Shown here in pieces: positions 55,923 through 63,270 of a DNA stretch of 64,000 nucleotides. Numbering within the stretch: position 1 is the first letter of the stretch; the number at the start of each line of letters is the position of its first letter. The translations under genes were made by a program, and so were the position numbers. Source of the stretch: Desulfobacteraceae bacterium (GTDB taxonomy: Bacteria; Desulfobacterota; Desulfobacteria; Desulfobacterales; Desulfosalsimonadaceae); contig JABZFM010000026.1 of assembly GCA_014237465.1 (NCBI GenBank), positions 1 through 64,000 of the forward strand. The letters are read 5' to 3'. The notes below the pieces were generated by a model. The model worked only from the letters and a program-made list of their open reading frames with translations. It was not told the DNA's origin and searched no databases.

Positions 55923-57389
55923 ATGAATCATTCCTTAATAAAAATTGTTAAATGGTTTTGCCGTCGACTAAATTTTAATGAACTTGCTTCTGCAGTGGTC
56001 ATTTTCCATGAGGTCCTGAGCGGTTCAAGGAGTGACATCCCTCTCAAACCCAATGAAAAACCGCCTCACTATCGAGAATTCCGTATTGATACCCTTTCGC
56101 CTTTACCCACCTCAGTAAAAGATACTGCAGACACGGTCCCTGACTGGAAAAAACTTAAAACTGATAAAGAACTTAAAACCGGAAAAATAATTACGCCGAT
56201 TCAATTTCGAAATGGCAAAAAGCCGCCAATTGGTTGTAAGTGCAGCCACTGTAATGCACCCAGACAATATCTGTATGTGAATAATGGCAAAATACAATCC
56301 CAGGTAAAATGTAAAATTTGTGGGAAAACAAGTCCTACCCACGGCAATAAACGAAAACCAAAGGCAAAGTACCGGTGCCCCTACTGCTCAAGCGCTCTTT
56401 TCAAATGGAAAGAAAGTCAGCAAAGTACGATTTTCAAGTGCCCGAGTTATTCTTGTGGACACTATCTGCGTAATAAAATGATTCTTACAGACGAAGAAAA
56501 AACCATGCGAAGCCTGCAAAAATATAACCCTAATTTTAAACTTCACTATCAATACAGGGAATATCACATCTCTGCCGATGATCTGAAATCAGCACGACCG
56601 GTCTCAAATACAAAAGTCGACTTGTGTAAAATCCATCATAGCTACCACACATTAGGACTTGTCCTGACTTTTACAATAAACCTCGGACTCAGCTCCAGGA
56701 CGACCAGAGATGCCCTGAAAGGTATTTTCGATATCTCCCTTTCTCATCAGACCATCATCAATTACATTAATTCCTCAGCCAGCTATTTATCCACTTTCAT
56801 TGATGACAACTGCCCCATCCCCCAAAGTACATGCTCTGCAGATGAAACATACATCATTGTTGATGGTAACTGGACATATACCTGGTTTATTATCGATTCC
56901 AAAACCAGGGCTATTTGCGGATATAATCTGTCTCAACATCGAGGTATGCAACCGGCACTGGCGCTTTTATACAATTGCTTTGGAAAGCCTAATGAACTCG
57001 CAACACATCCGGATCTGATTACAGACGGCAATCCCTCTTACGATGCGGCTGTTATGGCGTATAATGATTTGATTAAAAACGATGATAGCAAGCTGATAAA
57101 ACGCACTGTTATCGGCTTAAAGAATTTAGATGAAGAAAGCCGCGAATACCGAAGTTTTAAACAGCTTGTTGAACGGCTGAATCGAACCTATAAATATCAC
57201 ACCAGGCCAAGAGCAGGGTTTAAAACATTTGATGGTGCCGTAGCCCTTACAACGCTATTTATCGCATACTATAATTTCATGAGGCCACATAGCACATTAA
57301 AATCCACGCCGGTATCTTTGGACTCACTTCGCGAATCTCATCTCATGCCGGAGAAGTGGGTTACCCTAATCGAGCAAGCGGCAGCTTGA
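55923..57389 (+). CDS. DDE transposase with N-terminal zinc ribbons
   Basis: A 488-residue transposase. Two zinc-ribbon-like motifs (CKCSHC...CKIC at about 100-130 and CPYC...C at about 150-180) precede a DDE catalytic core: first Asp in SADETYIIVDG, second in LITDGNPSYDA, and Glu in LVERLNRTYKYHTRPR. The core resembles IS6-family/integrase-like DDE enzymes, but the long N-terminal zinc region and length of 488 are unlike IS26 types. The frame is complete with no frameshift, so it is probably functional. Confidence 0.85.
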   Translation: MNHSLIKIVKWFCRRLNFNELASAVVIFHEVLSGSRSDIPLKPNEKPPHYREFRIDTLSPLPTSVKDTADTVPDWKKLKTDKELKTGKIITPIQFRNGKKPPIGCKCSHCNAPRQYLYVNNGKIQSQVKCKICGKTSPTHGNKRKPKAKYRCPYCSSALFKWKESQQSTIFKCPSYSCGHYLRNKMILTDEEKTMRSLQKYNPNFKLHYQYREYHISADDLKSARPVSNTKVDLCKIHHSYHTLGLVLTFTINLGLSSRTTRDALKGIFDISLSHQTIINYINSSASYLSTFIDDNCPIPQSTCSADETYIIVDGNWTYTWFIIDSKTRAICGYNLSQHRGMQPALALLYNCFGKPNELATHPDLITDGNPSYDAAVMAYNDLIKNDDSKLIKRTVIGLKNLDEESREYRSFKQLVERLNRTYKYHTRPRAGFKTFDGAVALTTLFIAYYNFMRPHSTLKSTPVSLDSLRESHLMPEKWVTLIEQAAA

Positions 57390-57466
57390 ACTCTCAAATC
57401 AGATTGTCAAAGAACAAAAATTAAAAGCATTTAAAGTAAAATTAAACCCGTTCGTTATGGCGACGA

Positions 57467-57534
57467 GCAAAAAAAGCATTCTGTGCGAGAATGGGCCCCT
57501 TTTCGCTCGTCGGAGCACAGAATGCTTTTTTTGC
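57467..57534 (+). terminator. Long perfect hairpin at the 3' end of the insertion sequence
   Basis: A 20-bp perfect inverted repeat (57467-57486 and 57515-57534) with a 28-base loop; the stem carries A7 on the left and T7 on the right, so it can act as a bidirectional terminator. The loop itself holds an imperfect GCGA...TCGC pairing. It could also protect the IS from outside transcription. Confidence 0.75.
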
Positions 57535-57594
57535 GCTCCTGCATTTAGCATCACACTTTCATAATAAAATCACTTTTCATAAAAATTTTGACAG

Positions 57595-58096
57595 TTCCCA
57601 ATTCATGTTAAATCGTTTATCGAAAAATTAAATAGATATGAAATCATCAATAATATGATCAGAGATTCAATATATATCAAACCCCAATCCTCAATCAAAC
57701 GATTGATTCCATCAAATGTTTGAAACACTATTATAATTTTCGCTCGTACAAGTCAATATCGTTTTTATGATTCATGATGTATCAACATACAGAAACAGTG
57801 TGTCAGAGATTAACCTTTTAAAATTACATAGTTTAATAAAGATTTAAAAAAAATAAAAAAACTTTTGACAGCCATAAAAAAAGAGCCTATGATTTCCCCA
57901 TCATTTGTTGGAATAAATTGATTAGGAAAATAGGTGAATAAAATGCATCATTATTATTAACATGATAGCAATATTAACATTATTCTCGATCCCAGCTCCC
58001 TATCCTTTCAGAACTCAGGATAAAACTGAAATTTATCTTGAAGCAAATATCGAATCCATCTCAAACCTTAAATTATTAGACAAGGAGGAGTAAAAA
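57595..58096. other. Intergenic region upstream of the fusion operon
   Basis: About 500 AT-rich bp between the IS and the first fusion gene. It must hold the promoter of that gene, if not in the IS. A possible -35/-10 pair cannot be defended by eye. The only clear site is AAGGAGGAG before the 58097 start codon. Confidence 0.45.
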
Positions 58097-60205
58097 ATGG
58101 CGCTTAACCTGGATGCAGTCGGGAAGAAGCTCGGCCCGGTTTCCAAAGATTACAACTGGAAAGATGTCGTGTTATATGCTTTGGGGGTGGGAGCCGGTTT
58201 TTCGGATCTTGACTATTGTTATGAAAAAAATTTAAAGGTAATCCCTAGCTTTTCGATTGCCTCAATTTTCGAGTTCCTGTCCCATTACGCTGCAAATTCC
58301 GACATCAATCTTGCCGGGATTCTTCACGGTGAGCAGGATCTCATCTTTCATAATCCGATACCCACTGAAGGCACCCTGATCACCGAAGGTAAAATCACCC
58401 ATATGTATGACAAGGGTGAGAAAGGTGCCCTGGTGATCGGTGAAAGTGACACATTCCATTCTAACGGGAAAAAACTTTTTACAAGTATAGTAACCATCTT
58501 CAGCCGTCTGGATGGTGGTTTTAACGGCGAAAAAGCACCCAAGGAAACCTTTGAATATCCGGACAAAAAACCAGACTTTGAGATAGATGCCTCCCCTACT
58601 TTAGATCAGCCGCTTATTTATAGACTTTCCGGCGATGTGTTTGCCCTGCATGTTGATTCGGAATTTGCAAAAATGGCCGGATTTGAAAAGCCGATCATGC
58701 ATGGATTGTGCACTTATGGGTATTCATGCAGAGCGCTCATTCAAAGCCTGACACCCGGCGAACCGGAAAAAGTGCGTCGCTTAAAATGCAGATTTTCAAA
58801 ACCCATATATCCGGGCGATCCAATTAAAACGCAGATATGGAAAATAGAAGATAACAAAGCCGTCTGGAAAACCATCAATGCCAAGACCGGTGAAGAAGTC
58901 ATCACAAACGGGATTTTTGAATTCGGAGACATTCCAAAAGATGAAATCCGTTTTGATGACCAGGTAGCCATTATCACTGGTGCCGGCGGTGGCCTGGGTC
59001 GAATTTACGCCTTGGAACTCGCAAAACGCGGAGCAAAAGTCGTTGTCAACGATCTGGGCGGTGCGAGGGACGGATCAGGAGAAGGATCTGCGACACCGGC
59101 ACAAAAAGTGGTCGATGAAATCAAGGCCCTTGGCGGTGAAGCAGTTGCAAACTATGACAGCGTTTCAACCCCTGATGGCGGTGAAAATATTGTCAAGGCA
59201 GCTCTCGATGCCTATGGAACAGTTGATATCCTGATTAATAACGCCGGCATTTTGCGGGACAAAAGTTTTATCAAAATGGAACCGGAAAACTGGCAGACCG
59301 TATTGGATGTTCATCTTACCGGTGCCTACAATGTCACAAAGCCCGCTTTCAAGGTTATGCGCGAAAAAGGCTACGGCAGAATTGTGATGACCACATCTGC
59401 TGCCGGTCTATACGGCAACTTCGGACAAACCAATTACTCATCAGCAAAAATGGGATTGGCCGGATTAATGAATACCCTGAAACTGGAAGGAAAAAAATAT
59501 AATATCAAGGTGAATACCGTAGCGCCCATAGCTGCATCACGCCTTACGGAAGATATTCTGCCCCCGGAACTGTTTGAAAAAATGAAACCGGAATTCGTAT
59601 CCCCTCTTGTCATGTATTTATGCTCCCAGGAATGTGACGCAAACGGCAATATTTACAATGCGGGCATGGGTTTCTTTAACCGTGCTGCAGTTGTTACCGG
59701 CTCCGGTACAACCATCGGTGATGGCGTAAATCCACCGGAAATCGAAGATGTGGTCGATAATTTTGATGCCATTGCTTCATTGAAAAACGGGAAAGTATAT
59801 TTTGAATTAAACGAACAGGTGGGTGATGCCATGAACGCATTTACCGCTCCGGCGCAACCGACCACCTCTTCCGATGAACAAAAAATTTCTTCCGTGTCTG
59901 CGATTTTTGAAGCCATGCCGAATGCGTTTAATGCGGAAGCAGCCAAGGATGTGGATGTTACCTTCCAGTATCATATTTCAGGTGACGGCGGTGGTGACTG
60001 GAACTGTATTATTAAAAACGGATCATGCACAATCGATTCCGGAACACATGAAAAGCCGACCTGTACGCTGAAAATTGCGGACACGGACTTTGTGGATATG
60101 ATTAACGGGGTTCTGCCGGCCATGCAGGCGTATACATCCGGTAAATTAAAAATCGAGGGAGACATCATGAAATCCCAGCTCATTGAAAAACTGTTTAAAT
60201 TATGA
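58097..60205 (+). CDS. Multifunctional beta-oxidation enzyme (hydratase 2 - SDR dehydrogenase - SCP2)
   Basis: A 702-residue fusion. Residues 1-285 are a double-hotdog MaoC-like hydratase 2 with the segment LSGDVFALHVDSEFAKMAGF and PIMHGLCTYG. Asp180 and His185 of the catalytic D-x-N-P-L-H motif are kept but Asn is Phe182 (D-V-F-A-L-H). Residues 287-590 are a 3-hydroxyacyl-CoA dehydrogenase SDR with TGAGGGLG (294-301), NNAG and the catalytic S-Y-K (YSSAK). Residues about 595-702 are a SCP2 lipid-binding domain. The composition is that of peroxisomal MFE-2 but the order differs (in MFE-2 the SDR comes first). It should hydrate enoyl-CoA and oxidise the 3-hydroxy product. AAGGAGGAG precedes the ATG. 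Confidence 0.9.
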   Translation: MALNLDAVGKKLGPVSKDYNWKDVVLYALGVGAGFSDLDYCYEKNLKVIPSFSIASIFEFLSHYAANSDINLAGILHGEQDLIFHNPIPTEGTLITEGKITHMYDKGEKGALVIGESDTFHSNGKKLFTSIVTIFSRLDGGFNGEKAPKETFEYPDKKPDFEIDASPTLDQPLIYRLSGDVFALHVDSEFAKMAGFEKPIMHGLCTYGYSCRALIQSLTPGEPEKVRRLKCRFSKPIYPGDPIKTQIWKIEDNKAVWKTINAKTGEEVITNGIFEFGDIPKDEIRFDDQVAIITGAGGGLGRIYALELAKRGAKVVVNDLGGARDGSGEGSATPAQKVVDEIKALGGEAVANYDSVSTPDGGENIVKAALDAYGTVDILINNAGILRDKSFIKMEPENWQTVLDVHLTGAYNVTKPAFKVMREKGYGRIVMTTSAAGLYGNFGQTNYSSAKMGLAGLMNTLKLEGKKYNIKVNTVAPIAASRLTEDILPPELFEKMKPEFVSPLVMYLCSQECDANGNIYNAGMGFFNRAAVVTGSGTTIGDGVNPPEIEDVVDNFDAIASLKNGKVYFELNEQVGDAMNAFTAPAQPTTSSDEQKISSVSAIFEAMPNAFNAEAAKDVDVTFQYHISGDGGGDWNCIIKNGSCTIDSGTHEKPTCTLKIADTDFVDMINGVLPAMQAYTSGKLKIEGDIMKSQLIEKLFKL

Positions 60206-60206
60206 A

Positions 60207-60283
60207 GAAGGTAGAAGGCTGAAGGTAGAAGGTGGAAGGATTTATCTGAATATAAATTAATTTTTCCCTTCAGGCTTCAGCCT
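60207..60283. repeat. Short tandem repeat and hairpin between fusion genes
   Basis: Five copies of a 7-bp unit (GAAGGTA, GAAGGCT, GAAGGTA, GAAGGTG, GAAGGA) run from 60207 to 60240. The pair AGGCTGAAG (60216-60224) and CTTCAGCCT (60275-60283) can form a hairpin. It lies in the 122-bp gap between the two fusion genes; no gene is present. Confidence 0.7.
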
Positions 60284-60327
60284 AACAACCTGAAGATATT
60301 TGACCACAAACATAGAGGAGAAAAAAA

Positions 60328-63063
60328 ATGATTGGAATAACATCTTACGGTGCGTATATCCCCCGCTTAAGATTAAATCGTATGGCGATATTTCAAAGTA
60401 TGGGATGGTTCGCCCCCGCGATAATCATGGTGGCGCAAGGCGAACGTTCCATGTGCTACTGGGATGAAGACGCCGTCACCATGGCAGTTGCCGCATCACG
60501 GGATTGCCTTAAAGGCATGGACAAAACAAATATTGAAGGCCTGTTTCTTGCCTCCACTACGTTGCCTTTTGCCGACAGACAAAATGCAGGCATTGTCTCA
60601 ACAGCTTTGAATTTAAAAAACGATATCGTGACTTCTGATTTTACATCATCCCAGAAAGCGGGAACAAACGCCCTATTGACCGCAATCGAATCGGTTAAAG
60701 GCGGCGACAGGAAGAACATACTGGTGACGGCTGCCGACAAACGAGAAACCAAACCGGCATATTTTTATGAGATGTGGTTTGGTGACGGCGCTGCTTCATT
60801 AATGATCGGAGACCAGGATGTCGTCGCAGAGTACAAAGGCTCATATTCGGTATCATATGATTTTGTTGATCATTACCGGGGGGCGTTTAAAAAATACGAC
60901 TACACCTGGGAGGAACGCTGGGTTCGTGATGAGGGATATTCAAAAATTATTCCTGAAGCGATTAACGGTCTTTTACAAAAGCTCAACATCACCATGGAAG
61001 ATGTGGATAAAGTGGTTTATCCATGTTTTTTTAAAGCAGAACACAAAAAAATTGCTAAAAAACTGGGGGCATCTCCTGATAAAGTCATTGATAACCTTCA
61101 TGAAGTTTGCGGAGAAACGGGCGCCGCCCATTGTCTGTTAATGATGACTGCCGCATTAGACAATGCTAAACCCGGCGATAAAATCCTCATGGCCAGTTTC
61201 GGGCAGGGATGCAGTGCTTTTCTTTTTGAAGTTACGGAAAACATCAATAAACTGGAGCATCGAAATAAATTCCAAAAAACACTGGATAATAAGGAAACCA
61301 CAGACAATTATTTAAAATTTCTAAAATTCAGGGGATTAATTCATCCGGAAATGGGGATTCGCGCAGAAGCGGAAACCCAGACCGCAGTGACGACCCTGTG
61401 GCGAAGACGAAAAATGCTTCTTGGCCTTGTTGGCGGTAAATGCAAAGAATGCGGGACCGCGCAATTTCCAAAAAACGAGGTCTGTGTTAATCCGGAATGC
61501 GTGGCCAAACACAGCCAGGAGGAATATGAATTTGCCGATATTCCGGCCAAAGTCAAAACATTTACCGGAGACCTGCTGGCAGTTTCCGTTGATCCGCCCC
61601 ACAAATACGGAATGGTTCAGTTTGAAGGCGGTGGCCGGTTCATGGCTGATTATACAGACTGCACCCTGGAAGAGTTAAAGGTCGGACTGCCGGTGCAAAT
61701 GGTTTTTCGAAAACGGAATGATGATGAAGAAGAACGCGGATTTGTCAACTATTTCTGGAAAGCAGTGCCGGTTCCAGGCGCCTTAGAAGAAATGAATAAA
61801 ATTAATTACAACGACCGCGTTGCCATCGTGACCGGTGCAGGTGGCGGTTTGGGGCGGGTTTACGCTCTGGAACTTGCCCGGCGAGGAGCAAGCGTGGTGA
61901 TTAATGATCTCGGAGGCGCCAGGGACGGGTCTGGTGAAGGCTCCAGTTCTCCGGCAGACATTGTCGTTAAAGAGATACAGGAATTCGGCGGTAAAGCAGT
62001 GGCTAATTATGATAATGTTGCCACAGCAGAAGGCGGTGAAAACATCGTAAAAACAGCATTGGATGCCTTCGGCCGGGTGGATATCGTCATCAATAACGCC
62101 GGTATTTTACGGGACAAGAGTTTTATCAAGATGGAACCGGAAAACTGGGCCGCAGTTCAGGCCGTTCATTTAAATGGTGCGTATCATGTCACCAAACCTG
62201 CATTCAAGGTTATGAGAGAAAACGGGTTCGGCCGTATTATTATGACCACATCTGCCGCCGGTTTGTATGGAAATTTTGGACAAACCAACTATTCATCCGC
62301 CAAAATGGCGCTTGTTGGCCTGATGAACACATTAAAGCTGGAAGGCGCAAAATATAATATTAAAGTTAACACCATCGCCCCGCTGGCCGGATCACGGCTG
62401 ACCGAAGACATCATGCCGCCGGATTTGTTTGAAAAATTGAAACCCGAATTTGTTTCTCCTATCGTATTATATCTTTGCAGCGAAGAGTGTGCTGAAACCG
62501 GTAAAATTTTCAATGCCGGCATGGGATATTTTAACCGAGCCGCAGTAGTGACAAATTCAGGCGTTCAACTGGGTGACGCGGACAATCCGCCCACACCGGA
62601 ACAGATCATTGAAAACATCGATAAGATCAATGATATGGAAGGCGCTAAAGAATATAATGACTTAAATTCCGCCATGTTTGACTTAATGTCTCCGCCCGCC
62701 TCGGATGCGACAAAGGACGACAATGGTGACGGACCTTCCGGCGATTTAAATGTTTCTGATGTTTTTGATAAAATGCCGGATGCATTCAATCCGGATGCAG
62801 CAAAAGGCGTTGATGTCACATTCCAGTATAATATATCCGGAAAAGCAGGCGGTGAATGGATTGTAACAGTTAAGGACGGTACATGCAAAATTGAACCCGG
62901 AAAAGCAGACAAACCCACCTGTGCGTTAAACATAGGTGATGCAGACTTTATCGATATGATTTCCGGAAAACTGGATCCAATGAAAGCGTTTACATCCGGC
63001 AAGCTGACCATTGATGGTGATGTAATGAAATCCCAGCTTATTGGAAAACTGTTTAAGATGTAA
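60328..63063 (+). CDS. Four-domain fusion: HMG-CoA-synthase-like, DUF35 (zinc/OB), SDR dehydrogenase, SCP2
   Basis: A 911-residue protein. Residues 1-340 are a thiolase-fold HMG-CoA-synthase-like domain (MIGITSYGAYIPRLRL...). The archaeal catalytic motifs are altered: Glu position is Thr77 (ASTTLP), the nucleophile Cys position is Gln109 (SSQKAGT), and no FHxP His motif is seen near 231-240. Residues about 355-485 are DUF35 with zinc Cys372, 375, 386 and 391 and an OB-fold. Residues 494-790 are an SDR (TGAGGGLG, YSSAK) nearly identical in motifs to that of the 58097 protein, and about 800-911 is SCP2. Genome neighbours and DUF35 suggest it acts with the next thiolase. AGAGGAG precedes the ATG. 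Confidence 0.88.
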   Translation: MIGITSYGAYIPRLRLNRMAIFQSMGWFAPAIIMVAQGERSMCYWDEDAVTMAVAASRDCLKGMDKTNIEGLFLASTTLPFADRQNAGIVSTALNLKNDIVTSDFTSSQKAGTNALLTAIESVKGGDRKNILVTAADKRETKPAYFYEMWFGDGAASLMIGDQDVVAEYKGSYSVSYDFVDHYRGAFKKYDYTWEERWVRDEGYSKIIPEAINGLLQKLNITMEDVDKVVYPCFFKAEHKKIAKKLGASPDKVIDNLHEVCGETGAAHCLLMMTAALDNAKPGDKILMASFGQGCSAFLFEVTENINKLEHRNKFQKTLDNKETTDNYLKFLKFRGLIHPEMGIRAEAETQTAVTTLWRRRKMLLGLVGGKCKECGTAQFPKNEVCVNPECVAKHSQEEYEFADIPAKVKTFTGDLLAVSVDPPHKYGMVQFEGGGRFMADYTDCTLEELKVGLPVQMVFRKRNDDEEERGFVNYFWKAVPVPGALEEMNKINYNDRVAIVTGAGGGLGRVYALELARRGASVVINDLGGARDGSGEGSSSPADIVVKEIQEFGGKAVANYDNVATAEGGENIVKTALDAFGRVDIVINNAGILRDKSFIKMEPENWAAVQAVHLNGAYHVTKPAFKVMRENGFGRIIMTTSAAGLYGNFGQTNYSSAKMALVGLMNTLKLEGAKYNIKVNTIAPLAGSRLTEDIMPPDLFEKLKPEFVSPIVLYLCSEECAETGKIFNAGMGYFNRAAVVTNSGVQLGDADNPPTPEQIIENIDKINDMEGAKEYNDLNSAMFDLMSPPASDATKDDNGDGPSGDLNVSDVFDKMPDAFNPDAAKGVDVTFQYNISGKAGGEWIVTVKDGTCKIEPGKADKPTCALNIGDADFIDMISGKLDPMKAFTSGKLTIDGDVMKSQLIGKLFKM

Positions 63064-63075
63064 TAAAATTTATAC

Positions 63076-63235
63076 ACTCGTAAAAAGTCAGATTTCGATG
63101 GCAAAGTATAAAAGTTCACCAATCTTATAAAATTGGCAAGGCGCACAAATCCTGAGTGATGATTTGTACTTTTCGTACTTTGAAGAAACGAAGGATGCAG
63201 CGCAACGCAGAAGTTGAACTTTTTACGAAGCCATC
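63076..63235 (+). repeat. Interspersed repeat copy 5 (long type), before the thiolase gene
   Basis: About 160 bp from ACTCGTAAAAAGTCAG to CTTTTTACGAAGCCATC, in the same orientation as copy 1. It contains the 18-bp CCAATCTTATAAAATTGG segment shared with copy 3. It lies between the four-domain fusion and the thiolase, 13 bp after the fusion stop codon. Confidence 0.92.
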
Positions 63236-63270
63236 AAAATTGATTGCCATTATAAATAGGAGGATTAATC

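Larger units (their letters stand above)
55750..57594 (+). mobile_element. Insertion sequence with DDE transposase
   Basis: About 1.85 kb bounded by imperfect inverted ends CTGTCAAATTTG (55750) and, at the right, its complement (CAAAATTTTTATG read inward from GACAG at 57590-57594). It contains one transposase gene and a long hairpin near the right end. No clear target duplication is visible (flanks TTCATAGTT and TTCCCAATT). The IS lies in the divergent region between the racemase-like gene and the fusion operon and may have replaced or split their shared control region. Confidence 0.6.

Noticed and set aside
62565-63146. 193-codon minus-strand frame opposite the fusion gene end
   Set aside because: It begins in the repeat and runs antisense through the SCP2 coding region; its composition is a shadow of that gene.
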